This document shows positions 27,401-38,367 of a stretch of DNA of 64,000 nt, piece after piece. Numbering within the stretch: position 1 is the stretch's first letter; every line of letters starts with the position of its first letter. Made by a program: the position numbers and the translations under genes. The DNA is from Hyphomonas sp. CY54-11-8 (lineage in GTDB: Bacteria > Pseudomonadota > Alphaproteobacteria > Caulobacterales > Hyphomonadaceae), in assembly GCF_000682735.1 (NCBI RefSeq), contig NZ_AWFD01000004.1:62001-126000 (forward strand), written 5' to 3'. Below the pieces are notes generated by a model. The model searched no databases, had not been told where the DNA came from, and saw only the letters and a program-made list of their open reading frames with translations.

Positions 27401-27586
27401 CTAGATATCGTCGCGCGGCTCGAGGACCTGGCGGCCGCGATACTCACCCGACTTCAGGTCGATGTGGTGCGGGCGGCGCAGCTCGCCGGAGTTCGCATCT
27501 TCGATGTAGGTATTCATCGACAGACGGTCATGCGCACGGCGCATGCCGCGGCGGGATTTCGATTTCTTACTCTTTGGGACTGCCAT
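27401..27586 (-). CDS. rpmF: 50S ribosomal protein L32
   Basis: A 61-aa basic protein starting [20 protein letters not shown], a clear L32 signature, and ending VLEPRDDI. It lacks the zinc-binding cysteines found in some L32 proteins (C-minus type). The ATG at 27586 begins the conserved MAVPK; the frame stays open upstream but those residues do not belong to L32. No plsX follows, unlike many bacteria. Confidence 0.96.
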   Translation of the reverse strand: MAVPKSKKSKSRRGMRRAHDRLSMNTYIEDANSGELRRPHHIDLKSGEYRGRQVLEPRDDI

Positions 27587-27683
27587 GACAGGTATCCGGA
27601 GTTGTTGCGCCAGAAGGCACATGTGAATTGGAAACGCGCGTCTTACAGAGCCGAATCGGACTTTGCAAGGCTTCAGCGTCATC

Positions 27684-27710
27684 CGGCCGGGCTTTTCTTC
27701 AGCCCGGCCG
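27684..27710 (-). terminator. Perfect 10-bp hairpin just after the dipeptidase stop
   Basis: CGGCCGGGCT (27684-27693) and AGCCCGGCCG (27701-27710) form a perfect 10-base stem with a 7-base loop, 7 bases past the dipeptidase stop. No T-run follows on the minus strand, so it fits a transcript-end or stabilising hairpin better than a textbook intrinsic terminator. Confidence 0.5.
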
Positions 27711-27717
27711 ATCCGCC

Positions 27718-28977
27718 CTATTCCGTAGTTTCCTTCGCAGCTTCCGCCTGACGCAGCACACGCATCAGGTTGCCACCCCAGATCTTGGCCAGGTCTTCCT
27801 CGGTATAGCCCTCCTCAAGCAGACGCTCGGTGACTTTCGGAAGGAAGGAGACATCTTCCATGCCGGTCACACCGCCGCCGCCGTCCCAGTCCGCACCCAT
27901 GCCGACATGATCCGGGCCAACCAGTTCGAGCGCGCGGAGCATGTGCTCCATGAATTTCTCAAAAGTCGAGCGCGGTGGCGGGAATTCGGCGTTGATGGCC
28001 TGCATCCGCTCCATGTAGCGGGCTTTTGTTTCATCGTCGGCGGTAAATGGGTTCACGCCCTCAAATTCGGACTGGAGTTCCTCCAGCGCGGCTCGCCGCT
28101 TCGGCGAATCTTCCAGTTCTTCCAGGTAGCCGCTGTAAGCGTTGATCTGGATGACGCCGCCCTGCGCCGCGATTTCCTTGAGGAAGTCGTCGGTGATGTT
28201 CCGCGGATGGTCGTAGACAGATTTGAGGCCCGTGTGGGTCAGAATGACCGGTGTCGTGGACAACTCTATCATGTCCTTCACCGATGCGTCGGACGAGTGA
28301 GACCCATCGACCACCATGCCCAAGCGGTTTGCTTCGCGCACGAGCTCTTTTCCGAGGTCTGTCAGGCCCGTGTCGTCAGGGCTCGTGAAGTCCGTTGCGC
28401 TACCGCCGAACTGGTTGTCACGAAAGTGGATCAGGCCCACCATCCGAACACCCTTGTCATAGAAAGTCTTCAGATTGGAAGCGTCGAGCATCAGCGGATA
28501 GCTGTTCTCGATCGACTGCAGGACCACCTTCTTCCCGGAGGCCGCAATGCGCTCCGCATCGTCAGCGGTATAGGCCAACTCGAACGCGTCGGGATGATCC
28601 GCCACCATTTTCAGGATTTCGTCCTGGCGCGCGGACGCCGCCTTGAACGCCGCATCATAGGCTTCCTCTGTCAGAGGCCCCTGAGGCGTAAAGATCACCC
28701 AGAAACCGCCATCCAGGCCGCCGCGATCCATCTTGGGCACGTCCACCTGCACAGAACCGATCTCAGTGGGATTGTCCGCCATGATGTCGAAATCCGGCTT
28801 GGACAGGTTGGCTGGCGTGTCGAGGTGGGAATCGAACACCATCAGGCTTTCGTGAATCTCTGCCGGTGTGGCGGCCTCGACGGCTTCGTCGGGCGCGGTC
28901 GGTTCGGTTTCAGCGGCTTTCGGGGCACAGGCACCCAGAAGTGCGATGGCTGACACAGCCAGGAGCATTTTGCGCAT
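27718..28977 (-). CDS. Membrane dipeptidase, peptidase family M19, lipoprotein
   Basis: Zinc dipeptidase of the renal-dipeptidase family. The 419-aa product has a lipoprotein signal ([17 protein letters not shown]), then [11 protein letters not shown] (the HxD metal motif), [46 protein letters not shown] (metal His residues) and [11 protein letters not shown]. The catalytic domain fills 50-410. I chose the ATG at 28977, which has GGAAGG in front and begins the signal peptide; an ATG 18 bases earlier contains that ribosome-binding sequence. Likely periplasmic, acting on dipeptides, possibly including D-amino acid peptides. Confidence 0.92.
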   Translation of the reverse strand: MRKMLLAVSAIALLGACAPKAAETEPTAPDEAVEAATPAEIHESLMVFDSHLDTPANLSKPDFDIMADNPTEIGSVQVDVPKMDRGGLDGGFWVIFTPQGPLTEEAYDAAFKAASARQDEILKMVADHPDAFELAYTADDAERIAASGKKVVLQSIENSYPLMLDASNLKTFYDKGVRMVGLIHFRDNQFGGSATDFTSPDDTGLTDLGKELVREANRLGMVVDGSHSSDASVKDMIELSTTPVILTHTGLKSVYDHPRNITDDFLKEIAAQGGVIQINAYSGYLEELEDSPKRRAALEELQSEFEGVNPFTADDETKARYMERMQAINAEFPPPRSTFEKFMEHMLRALELVGPDHVGMGADWDGGGGVTGMEDVSFLPKVTERLLEEGYTEEDLAKIWGGNLMRVLRQAEAAKETTE

Positions 28978-29048
28978 GTGAGTCTTTCCTTCCAATGCTG
29001 CGCGAACCGTAGAGGCTCATGACAGCGTGGCAAGAAACCCGGCAGCAG

Positions 29049-29074
29049 AAAAAGGCCGCTCCCGGGGGAGCGGC
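29049..29074 (-). terminator. Intrinsic terminator, minus strand
   Basis: GCCGCTCC (29055-29062) pairs perfectly with GGAGCGGC (29067-29074) around a CGGG loop, and five A on the plus strand (29049-29053) give a T-run on the minus strand. It ends transcription coming from the racemase/phosphatase genes; its distance to that stop is about 160 bases. The 260-base gap from 28978 to 29237 holds nothing else that I can support. Confidence 0.72.
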
Positions 29075-29237
29075 TAAGGTTTAGCAAGAAGGACGTCGAC
29101 CTGATGCCTTTGCAAGCAGCCGAGGCTCCCGGCCGACATCGATATTTCTAGCGAAGTGAGTCTGAACAGGATGGCGGCCCACTTGTTGTGTTCCGTTCAC
29201 CTTTCAGGCGAGTGATCAAACGGGCATTACAACCAGT

Positions 29238-29978
29238 TCACGAATCGGTGTCTGCGCGCGTGAAAATGGCCTCCACACTCCGCAGGTTCATACCGTTCTT
29301 GAGGTAGTTCGCGGGTGTAAGATTGACCGCCTTGATCATTCCTCGCTCGATCTTTGTCCGATTGCCGGACTCGTCCGGAACGAGATCAAAATCGATGATG
29401 TTGACGCACCCGGTGTCCTGCTCAAACCCCGCACTGGCGCCGAGCGGCGCACCAATGACCGACGCCAGCACCATCCGGTTCACGACTTCATGTGCCACGA
29501 CCAATGCTGACGCCCAGCCCGGTCGCATCAGCAGGTCTGTCAGACCGTCCATGATGCGAACCATCGCGTCGGAGAATTTCTCACCGCCCGGCAGGAATTC
29601 TGCGTCAGGTTCTCCTGCCTGCTCGAACAGGAAAGTCATCGTCGCCGCAAGATGCTCTGCGGAGCTGAAATTGATGTATTGGCCGGACCGCAACTCCTGG
29701 AACCGTTCTTCGACTTCCAGTTCGGGTGCGTCCGGGTGTTCCGCCAGCACGATTTCGGCTGTCTGGCGCGTCCGCTTCAGACCGGAACAGATCGCAAGAT
29801 CAAAATGAACCTCCGACAAGGCCGCTCCCGCCGCCTTCGCCTCTTCTTCACCCTCAGGGGTCAGGCTGACAATGGACGGGTCGCGCGTCCGGCGGACTTC
29901 TTCAGACGTATAATCAACGAAGCCGTGCCGCATCAGATAGATGCGGCGCCGGCCTGTCGTTCCGGGAAGTGCACTCAT
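29238..29978 (-). CDS. Histidine phosphatase (phosphoglycerate mutase-like) family protein
   Basis: A 246-aa branch-1 histidine phosphatase with [10 protein letters not shown] (the RHG catalytic His), [13 protein letters not shown] (phosphate-binding Arg), an acidic Glu in [10 protein letters not shown] and the second His in [10 protein letters not shown]. The ATG at 29978 overlaps the stop of the upstream racemase gene (ATGA), giving a two-gene operon. Family members include phosphoglycerate mutases, phosphatases for sugar phosphates or nucleotides; the substrate cannot be read from sequence. Confidence 0.85.
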   Translation of the reverse strand: MSALPGTTGRRRIYLMRHGFVDYTSEEVRRTRDPSIVSLTPEGEEEAKAAGAALSEVHFDLAICSGLKRTRQTAEIVLAEHPDAPELEVEERFQELRSGQYINFSSAEHLAATMTFLFEQAGEPDAEFLPGGEKFSDAMVRIMDGLTDLLMRPGWASALVVAHEVVNRMVLASVIGAPLGASAGFEQDTGCVNIIDFDLVPDESGNRTKIERGMIKAVNLTPANYLKNGMNLRSVEAIFTRADTDS

Positions 29979-31075
29979 CCCCGGGAAACGCCCCAATCCT
30001 TCAGGATTTCATCCGTGTGCTCACCAAGTCCGGCCGGACGGCGTTGCACTGCGCCGGGCGTTTCGGAGAAACGCGGCGCCGGCGCTGGTTGAACCACACC
30101 TTCGAGTTCAATGAACGTATCGCGATCGGAGTTGTGCTTGTATTTCGGGGCTTCGGACATGGAGAGAACCGGCGCGAAACAGATGTCGGTGCCTTCCATG
30201 ATTTCGCACCATTCGTCGCGCGTCTTCGTCTTGATGACGTCCATGACCTTCTTCTTGAGTTCCGGCCATTTGGACTTGTCCATCTGGGCGTCGAACGCCG
30301 GATCGGTCAGCCCCGCCTTCTCACGCAGGATGGCGTAGAATTGCGGCTCGATGGAGCCGAGGGAGATCCACTTGCCATCGGCACACTCGTACGTATCGTA
30401 GAAGTGCGCACCGCCATCGAGCATGTTGGCTTCGCGGTCGTCGGTCCAGATGCCCGCAGCCTTCATGCCGTAGAACATTGCCGCAAGCGATGCGGCACCA
30501 TCCGACATGGCGACGTCGATGACCTGGCCTTTGCCGCCATTCTTCACATTGATGATCCCTGCCAGAACCCCCATTGCGAGATAGAGGGCACCGCCGCCGT
30601 AATCGCCAACGAGGTTCAGCGGCGGACGCGGACGGCCGTCACCATCACCCATGGCATGGAGGGCGCCTGTGATGGCGATATAGTTCAGGTCATGGCCGGC
30701 GGAATGAGACAGCGCGCCGGTCTGGCCCCAGCCGGTCATGCGACCGTAAACGAGGTTCGGGTTGCGGGCGAGTACGACATCCGGTCCCAGCCCATTACGT
30801 TCCATAACACCCGGACGGTAGCCTTCGATCAGGGCATCGGCCTGCTCGAGCAGTTTCAGGGCGACTTCAATGTCTGCCGGATCCTTGAGGTTGAGACCGA
30901 TCGAACGGCGGCCGCGGCTCGTCACGTCAGCGGCGCGTCCCGGCCGGCCATCTCCCGGACGGTCGATTCGAATCACGTCCGCACCCATGTCTGAAAGGAG
31001 CATGCCGCAGAAGGGGCCAGGGCCGATTCCCGCAAACTCTACGATTTTCACTCCGCTGAGAGGTCCCTGAGCCAT
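29975..31075 (-). CDS. CoA transferase family III, alpha-methylacyl-CoA racemase type
   Basis: A 366-aa CaiB/BaiF-family protein. The sequence [21 protein letters not shown] and DRPGDG is typical, and the pair H128 ([10 protein letters not shown]) and D158 (GDYGGGALY) corresponds to the racemase catalytic His/Asp of AMACR and its mycobacterial homologue. The [24 protein letters not shown] segment further supports AMACR. It likely epimerises branched 2-methylacyl-CoA thioesters before beta-oxidation. The second ATG (31075) has GGGAG seven bases upstream and is preferred over the one at 31081, which is only one base from it. Confidence 0.88.
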   Translation of the reverse strand: MAQGPLSGVKIVEFAGIGPGPFCGMLLSDMGADVIRIDRPGDGRPGRAADVTSRGRRSIGLNLKDPADIEVALKLLEQADALIEGYRPGVMERNGLGPDVVLARNPNLVYGRMTGWGQTGALSHSAGHDLNYIAITGALHAMGDGDGRPRPPLNLVGDYGGGALYLAMGVLAGIINVKNGGKGQVIDVAMSDGAASLAAMFYGMKAAGIWTDDREANMLDGGAHFYDTYECADGKWISLGSIEPQFYAILREKAGLTDPAFDAQMDKSKWPELKKKVMDVIKTKTRDEWCEIMEGTDICFAPVLSMSEAPKYKHNSDRDTFIELEGVVQPAPAPRFSETPGAVQRRPAGLGEHTDEILKDWGVSRG

Positions 31076-31189
31076 CTCCATACTCCCTTTCTAAGCCGTA
31101 ATCTCGGTATTAGCAGATCATTAAGGCGGCGCGCTCCAAAAGGAAGGGGTACCCCGACGTCGCCTGTCGCGACGGTTTCAGAGTAGCGT

Positions 31190-32440
31190 ATGATTGATCT
31201 GTCTTTCCTCGACCCTCCCATAGAGGTCGCCGCCGCGGGCCCGCGGCTGGAGATGATTCTGACCAGACTCCGGTCTCACGGGATGCGCGCCTACCCGGCC
31301 AGCGATCCGATTGATTTCGACGCGACTGAGCCCCTTCTCATAGATCTGGAAAGCCTGCCGGTCGGCTTGCGTGAACGCGACATCCGGCTGAGCGACGGCG
31401 CAGAGCGGCGACCGCTGGTTCTGCTCACACCTGACTCACAGGTTGCCGATGGTGTCGATGCGCTGATCGTCAGCCGGGACAGCGACCTGGACATGTTGCG
31501 CCACCGGCTCGCTTCGCTGGTCCGGCGGCAGGCTCGTACGGCCGAATTCCGGATCCGCATGGAGACCGCAGAGAAATTCGGCGCCGCCGAAATCAGCCCG
31601 CCCCCCGAACGGCGCCCGGAGGTTCTGTATCTCGGAGATGGCGGCGTTGGCTTCTTCTCATTGCGAGCTGCGCTCAAGGCGCATGATATTCCAGTCACTG
31701 CGGCCCTTACCCTTCGGACCGCTGCCGACTACCTGAAATCCGGACGCTTCGCGGCCCTTCTGGCCGACCTCACCCCCGGCGGCGGCGATGCCGCCAATCA
31801 TGTCGACTGGAGCCGCGCGGAAGCGTCCCTGACCGGCACCCCCCTGTTCGTCCTTACCCAACCGGGCGCGGATCTGACGGAAGCCCACCTCGCCGCATTG
31901 ATGGTCAGCACCGATCTCGTCGAACAGTCTGGTGATGCCGAGGCGCTTGCCGGAAGAATTTCTCGCGCCATCAGCCATCACGCGGCAAGCGCACCTGTGT
32001 TGCCGGCACAATTGCAAGCAACTCCGTCCGTTGATCCGGATACCGGCCTCTTCCACCGGAACTTCATTAAGTCACACCTTGAGCGCCAGATTTCCCTTTC
32101 TTCTGAAAGAGGCGAACCACTCTGTGTCCTGACGATCAAACTGGATGAGGAATTCACCCCCTTGCTTCCAGAATTAGCCCGCGTGACCCGCACATGCGTG
32201 AGAGACACAGACTGCATTGCCCACTTTGGCAACGGAACGGTCATCGTGTCCGCGCCTCTGACTCCCTATCGGGGCGCCGTGCGGCTAGCAGAGCGACTCA
32301 TGAAGGCCTTCGCGCGCAACTCTGCGCTTGAAGGCCTGCGGCTGAGCTGGCGAGTCGTTGAGAAGCGGTCCTACCATACGGCAGGCACACTCCTGGCCGA
32401 GGGACTGTCCGGTCCGTACACACGTGAATACGCCGCCTAG
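31190..32440 (+). CDS. REC-REC-degenerate GGDEF protein, PopA-like c-di-GMP effector candidate
   Basis: A 416-aa cytoplasmic protein with two degenerate receiver-like domains (about 10-115, with LLIDLE at D52; about 144-255, with LLADLT at D193) and a C-terminal GGDEF-fold domain starting DPDTGLFHRNF (282-292). The active-site loop reads FGNGT (346-350) where PleD has YGGEEF, so it should not make c-di-GMP. The inhibitory-site motif RxxD is kept (R338-D341) at the correct distance. This is the layout of Caulobacter PopA, a c-di-GMP receptor in cell-cycle proteolysis; orthology is inference. The stop shares CTAG with the mfd stop. Confidence 0.75.
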   Translation: MIDLSFLDPPIEVAAAGPRLEMILTRLRSHGMRAYPASDPIDFDATEPLLIDLESLPVGLRERDIRLSDGAERRPLVLLTPDSQVADGVDALIVSRDSDLDMLRHRLASLVRRQARTAEFRIRMETAEKFGAAEISPPPERRPEVLYLGDGGVGFFSLRAALKAHDIPVTAALTLRTAADYLKSGRFAALLADLTPGGGDAANHVDWSRAEASLTGTPLFVLTQPGADLTEAHLAALMVSTDLVEQSGDAEALAGRISRAISHHAASAPVLPAQLQATPSVDPDTGLFHRNFIKSHLERQISLSSERGEPLCVLTIKLDEEFTPLLPELARVTRTCVRDTDCIAHFGNGTVIVSAPLTPYRGAVRLAERLMKAFARNSALEGLRLSWRVVEKRSYHTAGTLLAEGLSGPYTREYAA

Positions 32441-35400
32441 GCGCCAACCAGGCCCGCGACTGCTTCCAGTTCCTTGAGGAAAGCCCGGACCCGGCCGAGC
32501 CGTGTGGCTGCATCGCCGCCCGTAAATGAGTGTACCAGCTTCGAATCCGGCCGAAGGCGCAAGACATTCGGACGGGAGCGAACAATTTCCATCAGGCGTG
32601 CCGGATCCAGCACAGTATCCTGCCGGAAGGCAAACACAGCGCCCTTGTCCCCTGCATCGAGCTTTTCGATGCCGAGCGATTTGCACTGAACCTTGATCGC
32701 GGTCACTTCAAGAAGCTGCTTTGTTGCTTCGGGCAACGGGCCAAACCGGTCGATCAGTTCCGCGGCAAAGCCTTCCCGTTCCTGGCTCGTCGAGATCTCT
32801 GACAGGCGCCGATAAAGCGACAGGCGGATCGACAGGTCTTCGACATATTCTTCCGGGATCAGAACCGCGACACCCATATTGATCTGTGGTGACCAGTCGT
32901 CGGCCACGTCATCATCACCCTGTGCACCAGCTTTCAACGCGTTTACCGCGTCTTCCAGCATGGACTGGTAGAGCTCGACGCCAACCTCACGCACATGTCC
33001 GGACTGCTGGTCTCCCAGCAGGTTACCCGAGCCGCGCATGTCGAGGTCGTGGCTCGCCAACTGGAAACCTGCCCCAAGACTGTCGAGCGACTGAAGCACA
33101 CGCAGGCGGCGTTCTGCCGTCTCGGTGATGACCTTGTCCCGTGGCGTGGTGAAATAAGCATAGGCGCGAAGCTTCGACCGGCCGACGCGGCCGCGCAACT
33201 GATAGAGTTGGGCTAAGCCGAACATGTCGGCGCGGTGAATAATCAAGGTGTTCGCACGCGGAATATCTAGGCCGCTTTCAACGATCGTCGTCGACAGAAG
33301 GACGTCGTACTTGCCTTCATAGAAGGCCGTCATGATGTCTTCCAGTTCACCTGCGCCCATCTGGCCGTGCGCGACGATGAATGACACCTCGGGTACGTTC
33401 TCAGACAGGAACCGTTCCAGCTTGTCGAGATCCTGGATGCGCGGCGCCACAAAGAAGGCCTGTCCACCGCGATATTTTTCTCGCAAGAGTGCTTCGCGAA
33501 GTGTGACCGTGTCTTCCTCAGTGATGTAGGTCCGCACCGATAGGCGGTCGACAGGCGGCGTTGCGATGATTGAGAGATCACGGATACCCGTGAGCGCCAT
33601 CTGCAGCGTCCGTGGGATGGGCGTCGCCGACAGTGTCAACACGTGAACATCCGCCTTCAGTTCCTTCAGGCGTTCCTTGTGCTTCACACCGAAGCGCTGC
33701 TCTTCGTCCACGATCAACAGGCCGAGGCGCTTGAACTCAATGCCCTTGGCGAGCAGCGCGTGGGTTCCGACAACCACATCCACGTTGCCGTCGGTAAGTC
33801 CCGCCCGGGTTTCCGAAGCTTCTTTCGAACCGACAAGGCGTGACAGGTGGCGGACTTTGAGAGGCCAACCGGCAAATCGCTCCTCGAATGTCTTGAAGTG
33901 CTGGCGCGCCAGCAAGGTCGTCGGTGCGATAACCGCCACCTGCTTGCCGCTCATCGCCGCGACGAAGGCGGCGCGCAGAGCAACTTCAGTCTTGCCGAAA
34001 CCGACATCGCCGCAGACCAGACGATCCATCGGCCGGCCTGAACCCAGGTCTCCGAGAACGTCTTCGATGGCATTCAACTGATCGTCTGTTTCCTCGTATG
34101 GGAAGCGTGCGGCAAACTCCTCATAGATGCCCTGCCCGGCATTCACCGCATCGGCACGCTTGAGCTCCCTTGCTGCAGCGATCGCCATCAGCTCTGCTGC
34201 CATCTCCAGAATACGTTTCTTGGCTTTGGCCTTGCGGTTCTGCCACCCTGCACCACCGAGCCTGTCAAGTTGGCTTTCAGCCTCCTCGGACCCGTAACGC
34301 GAAATCAGGTCGATGTTTTCGACCGGCAGGAAGATCGTGTCTCCACCCGCATACTCCAGCTGGAGACAGTCGTGCGGTGCACCTGTGACTTCCAGCGTCT
34401 TCAGGCCAACATACCGCCCCACCCCGTGATCGACGTGAACGACGAGATCACCAGCATTCAGAGTGGCCGCATCTGTGATGAAGTTGGCTGTCTTCCGCTT
34501 GCGGCGCGGTGCGGCCAGGCGGTCGCCCAGAATGTCCGCTTCGGAAATAATAGCCAGATCACTGGTGACGAATCCCGTCTCCAATGGAATCTCGACAACG
34601 GAGGTCTCCGCTTTCCGGGCCGCCTCCAGCGAATGCACCTGGACAAGGTCTTCAAGACCATGGTCAGCGAGCACATTGATCAGGCGATCTGCAGAACCGG
34701 TCGACCAGGCGGCGAACACAACGTGACGCCCGGATTTCTGTAGGTCCTTCGTGTGCGCAATCGTAGCTTCGAAAATGTTCTCCTGGCTCATCATTCGTTC
34801 AGGCGCGAAGTCCCGCCCCCGGCGCACTTCCATGTCGTAGTGACCGGGTGCAGGTTCGGCAGGATTGAAGCGCGCAACCGCGCGGGCGCTGAGGCCTTGC
34901 TCCAGTTCCGCCGGGTCGAGATAAAGCTGCTCAGGCGCCAGCACTTTCGCTGCACTGGCATCACCGCCACCAGCTTCGAGTCTTGCCTGATAGTAATCCA
35001 TCGCTTGCGCCAGGCGTTCGGCAGCCGCCTCGCCAGAAAGATGCCCAAAGCCGATCAGTGCGTCTGCGCCGATATAGTCGAACAGGGTATCCAGCGACTT
35101 GTGGAACAGCGGCAACCACGCCTCTACCCCCTGCCGGCGGATTGACGCTCGGGCCGCCTCATACATCGGATCACCGGAGGGCGGTCCGAACACGTCGAGG
35201 TATTTCTCCCGGAAGCGGCTCAGCACATCGTCGTCAAACAGGATCTCACTGACCGGCGCAAATGCCACCGACCGCGTATCGCCCGTGGACCGCTGGGATT
35301 CCGTATCGAATGTGCGGATCGTCTCAAGCGTGTCGCCGAAGAAGTCGAGGCGCAGTGGTTCGCCAGCTGTGGGCGGAAAGATATCGATGATCCCGCCGCG

Positions 35401-35898
35401 GATCGCATATTCGCCCTGCTCCCGTACTGTGCTGGCACGGACATAACCGTTCACGAGGAGATATTCGTTCAGCTCTTTCTGGCTGACCGATTGTCCTGCT
35501 GTCATCGAGAAGGACGACCGCCGCATCGTTTCAAGCGGTGGCACGCGCTGAACGATCGACGTCGCCGTCGTCACCACAAGCAGAGGTCCTTGCTCGGCCT
35601 CATAGCGCGACAGCCGAGCGAGTGCCGCGCACCGGCGCGCAGCGACGCTCGCTGTTGGGCTGACCCGGTCGTAGGGCAGCGTGTCCCAGCCGGGCAGATC
35701 CACCTGATCGAGGCGCGGCGCAATGAATTCGGCCAACCGCCGGGCGGTGGCCGCAGTTTTATCGTCCCGGGCGACATAAACCCCTATTCCGCCTCGCGCC
35801 TGCAGCGCCGGGATAAAGGCCATCAGGTCCGCGCCAAATGGGGCGCCGCCCAGTGCAGCCGGACCACTCAGGGATTTCAGGAGTTCGACAGGTGTCAT
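32437..35898 (-). CDS. mfd: Transcription-repair coupling factor
   Basis: DNA translocase that displaces stalled RNA polymerase and recruits UvrA. The 1153-aa product has the N-terminal UvrB-like module ([20 protein letters not shown]), the RNA polymerase-interacting domain ([17 protein letters not shown]), the motor with Walker [25 protein letters not shown] and [15 protein letters not shown], and the C-terminal TRCF domain. Length is normal. sdhE lies 52 bases upstream in the same direction. Its stop shares the CTAG tetramer with the convergent REC-GGDEF gene. Confidence 0.97.
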   Translation of the reverse strand: MTPVELLKSLSGPAALGGAPFGADLMAFIPALQARGGIGVYVARDDKTAATARRLAEFIAPRLDQVDLPGWDTLPYDRVSPTASVAARRCAALARLSRYEAEQGPLLVVTTATSIVQRVPPLETMRRSSFSMTAGQSVSQKELNEYLLVNGYVRASTVREQGEYAIRGGIIDIFPPTAGEPLRLDFFGDTLETIRTFDTESQRSTGDTRSVAFAPVSEILFDDDVLSRFREKYLDVFGPPSGDPMYEAARASIRRQGVEAWLPLFHKSLDTLFDYIGADALIGFGHLSGEAAAERLAQAMDYYQARLEAGGGDASAAKVLAPEQLYLDPAELEQGLSARAVARFNPAEPAPGHYDMEVRRGRDFAPERMMSQENIFEATIAHTKDLQKSGRHVVFAAWSTGSADRLINVLADHGLEDLVQVHSLEAARKAETSVVEIPLETGFVTSDLAIISEADILGDRLAAPRRKRKTANFITDAATLNAGDLVVHVDHGVGRYVGLKTLEVTGAPHDCLQLEYAGGDTIFLPVENIDLISRYGSEEAESQLDRLGGAGWQNRKAKAKKRILEMAAELMAIAAARELKRADAVNAGQGIYEEFAARFPYEETDDQLNAIEDVLGDLGSGRPMDRLVCGDVGFGKTEVALRAAFVAAMSGKQVAVIAPTTLLARQHFKTFEERFAGWPLKVRHLSRLVGSKEASETRAGLTDGNVDVVVGTHALLAKGIEFKRLGLLIVDEEQRFGVKHKERLKELKADVHVLTLSATPIPRTLQMALTGIRDLSIIATPPVDRLSVRTYITEEDTVTLREALLREKYRGGQAFFVAPRIQDLDKLERFLSENVPEVSFIVAHGQMGAGELEDIMTAFYEGKYDVLLSTTIVESGLDIPRANTLIIHRADMFGLAQLYQLRGRVGRSKLRAYAYFTTPRDKVITETAERRLRVLQSLDSLGAGFQLASHDLDMRGSGNLLGDQQSGHVREVGVELYQSMLEDAVNALKAGAQGDDDVADDWSPQINMGVAVLIPEEYVEDLSIRLSLYRRLSEISTSQEREGFAAELIDRFGPLPEATKQLLEVTAIKVQCKSLGIEKLDAGDKGAVFAFRQDTVLDPARLMEIVRSRPNVLRLRPDSKLVHSFTGGDAATRLGRVRAFLKELEAVAGLVGA

Positions 35899-35950
35899 GC
35901 CAGACCTTCAGACGCAATTAGGCCGTGAGCCCGGTCGCCGAAGCGTCTGC

Positions 35951-36211
35951 TCAACCGGCCTGCGCGGCGTACTTGAATGCGATCAATTGGTCCAGAACCG
36001 GGCTGCGCTGATCGTCGGAAACATCGGCTTGGCCCACCAGCCAGGCATAAACTTCCCAATCGGGCAGGTTCAGCAGCGCCTCGAACTGATCGAGTTCTGT
36101 TTCATCATAGGTATCAAGGTGTTGATCCGCGAAGCTGCCCATCAGGAGGTCCATTTCCCGGAATCCCCGGCGCCAGGCGCGGAATTTCAGCTTGCGGCGG
36201 CGGGCATCCAT
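35951..36211 (-). CDS. sdhE: Succinate dehydrogenase assembly factor 2 (FAD assembly factor SdhE)
   Basis: An 86-aa protein with the SdhE/Sdh5 signature RRKLKFRAWRRGFREMDLL followed by the acidic LDQFEALLNLPDWEVYAWL. It promotes covalent flavinylation of SdhA. Gly in RRGFREMD corresponds to the conserved RGxxE motif. It is divergent from recG (96-base gap) and upstream of mfd; sdhE next to mfd/recG is common in alphaproteobacteria. Confidence 0.93.
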   Translation of the reverse strand: MDARRRKLKFRAWRRGFREMDLLMGSFADQHLDTYDETELDQFEALLNLPDWEVYAWLVGQADVSDDQRSPVLDQLIAFKYAAQAG

Positions 36212-36306
36212 GGTCGGCTCCTTGGTCTGGGCAAAGACATAAGGCCTTTCCCGCCCAGGTCAAAGCGACGTTGTGCCATCGAAGGGCGCAGCATAGGTTC
36301 GCCGGA

Positions 36307-38367
36307 ATGCGAGACGAGCGACTCTTTCCCCTGTTCGAGCCTCTGGATTCCCTCTCGGGCGTCGGGCCGAAACTGAAACCAGCGCTGGAGCGACTGGTGG
36401 ACGGCGAGCATGTCTGGGACCTGCTGCTTCACCTGCCTGAGCGGTGGGTGGACCGGCGGGTCCGCGCCACGATTGATGAAACAGAATTCGGTGAGGTCGC
36501 GACAGTAAAGGGCGAAGTTCACGCTTATCACCCGCCCTACAACGACAAGTCGCCTCACCGCGTGCAGCTTTACGATGGCACCGGCTTTCTAACCCTCGCT
36601 TTCTTCCGGGCAGATGGCCGCTGGCTGCAAGGCCAGTTCCCGATGGGCAAGGAGCGGATCGTCTCCGGACGGATTGAGGACTATCGCGGCGAACGCCAGA
36701 TGACCCATCCTGACTATATCGTTGATCCTTCTCGTGGACCTTTACCGCCCGCCGTAGAACCGATCTACAGGCTTACGGCCGGCCTGACGAACAAACGTGT
36801 GCATGGTTTCGCGGAACAGGCGCTCGAGCGGGTGCCGGACGATCTACCGGAATGGGCCGATATGGGGCTGGTTGAAGCCAAGCGCTGGCCCGAGTTCAAA
36901 GAAGCGCTGCAATGGCTGCACACGCCTGAAACCTATGACGACGAGAAATTTGCGCTCGCACGTGAGCGTCTTGCCTACGACGAGGCCCTGGCACGGGAGA
37001 GTGCTTTTGCCCTGGCGCGCATGGCGCGCAAGCGGCGCTCAGCGCCATCCATTCCCCACGCGGATGAGCGAATTGCCGAGCTGATACGATCCCTGCCCTT
37101 CGTGCCAACAGGCGCACAGATGCAGGCGTCCGAACAAATCGCAGAAGACATGGCGGGCACATCACCTATGCGGCGGATGCTGCAAGGCGATGTCGGCGCC
37201 GGGAAAACGCTGGTTGGTGCCATGGCAGCGGTACAGGCTGCAGCAGGCGGCTTCCAGTCCGCCTTCATGGCACCGACGGAAGTTCTCGCGCGCCAGCAAT
37301 ACGAAACCCTGTCCCGTCTTTTGTCTCCACTGGGCTACACCGTTGCCGCACTGTCCGGAAGAGACAAGGGATCCGTTCGCGAAGCCATACTGATGGGACT
37401 TGCGGATGGATCAATCCAGATCATTGCCGGCACGCACGCGCTTTTCCAGGAGACGGTTCGATTCCGGAATCTCGGTCTGGTCATCGTCGACGAGCAGCAC
37501 CGTTTCGGCGTTGCCGACCGGATGAAGCTCGCCGGCAAGGCCGAAAGTCCCCACATGCTGGTCATGAGCGCGACGCCTATTCCACGAACCCTGGCACAGG
37601 CCGTCAATGGAGACCTGGACGTTTCGATCCTCGACGAGAAGCCCGCAGGGCGAAAACCGGTCGAAACGCGTGCCATCCCTGATACGCGGTTGGATGAAGT
37701 CGTCGACGCGGTCGGACGTGCCATCAGCCGCGGCGAACGGGTGTTTTGGGTCTGTCCGAAAGTCGATGTTGATGACGATGATTCCACAGCCGTCGGTCGC
37801 CACGCGATGCTGTCAAAACAACTGAAGGTCCCGGTCGGTTTGGTCCATGGGCGCCTTAAGGCCGCAGAAAAAGACTCAGCCCTCGAGGACTTCCGGACCG
37901 GCGCCACTCGGGTGCTCGTCGCGACGACGGTGATTGAGGTCGGCGTCGACGTCCCGGAGGCGACCATTATGGTTATCGAGCGCGCCGAAGGGTTTGGTCT
38001 TGCCCAGCTGCACCAACTGAGAGGCCGTGTTGGCCGCGGCGACAAGCCTTCCTATTGCCTGCTACTTTACCGCCCGCCGCTTGGCGAATTGGCGCGGGAA
38101 AGAATCGAGACGCTGCGGCGCACTGATGACGGCTTCGAAATCGCAGAAGCGGATTTCAAGCTGCGCGGTCCGGGCGACATTCTTGGCCTTCGCCAAGCTG
38201 GCGCGACAGATTACCGCGTGATCGACTTGTCGAAGGACGCACCATTGCTCGCCATCGCGGCGAAGGATGCCGAAGCCCTCGTCAATTCGGATCCTGATCT
38301 TGAGTCGGTTCGGGGCCGGGCTCTGCGTCTTGCGAGGGAGTTGATGGTGCCTCGGTCTCTTTCTTAG
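36307..38367 (+). CDS. recG: ATP-dependent DNA helicase RecG
   Basis: Branched-DNA helicase for fork regression and recombination. The 686-aa product starts MRDERLFPLFEPLDSLSGVG, continues with the wedge OB domain (about 60-150), Walker [39 protein letters not shown] and the motif VI region QLRGRVGRG. The ATG at 36307 fits the usual RecG length; the longer open frame upstream runs through sdhE on the other strand and is not credible. Its last 86 bases overlap the convergent DUF502 gene. Confidence 0.95.
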   Translation: MRDERLFPLFEPLDSLSGVGPKLKPALERLVDGEHVWDLLLHLPERWVDRRVRATIDETEFGEVATVKGEVHAYHPPYNDKSPHRVQLYDGTGFLTLAFFRADGRWLQGQFPMGKERIVSGRIEDYRGERQMTHPDYIVDPSRGPLPPAVEPIYRLTAGLTNKRVHGFAEQALERVPDDLPEWADMGLVEAKRWPEFKEALQWLHTPETYDDEKFALARERLAYDEALARESAFALARMARKRRSAPSIPHADERIAELIRSLPFVPTGAQMQASEQIAEDMAGTSPMRRMLQGDVGAGKTLVGAMAAVQAAAGGFQSAFMAPTEVLARQQYETLSRLLSPLGYTVAALSGRDKGSVREAILMGLADGSIQIIAGTHALFQETVRFRNLGLVIVDEQHRFGVADRMKLAGKAESPHMLVMSATPIPRTLAQAVNGDLDVSILDEKPAGRKPVETRAIPDTRLDEVVDAVGRAISRGERVFWVCPKVDVDDDDSTAVGRHAMLSKQLKVPVGLVHGRLKAAEKDSALEDFRTGATRVLVATTVIEVGVDVPEATIMVIERAEGFGLAQLHQLRGRVGRGDKPSYCLLLYRPPLGELARERIETLRRTDDGFEIAEADFKLRGPGDILGLRQAGATDYRVIDLSKDAPLLAIAAKDAEALVNSDPDLESVRGRALRLARELMVPRSLS

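Noticed and set aside
35977-36306. 110-codon N-terminal extension of RecG
   Set aside because: It would overlap sdhE on the other strand, does not resemble RecG and exceeds normal RecG length; the ATG at 36307 begins the conserved sequence.
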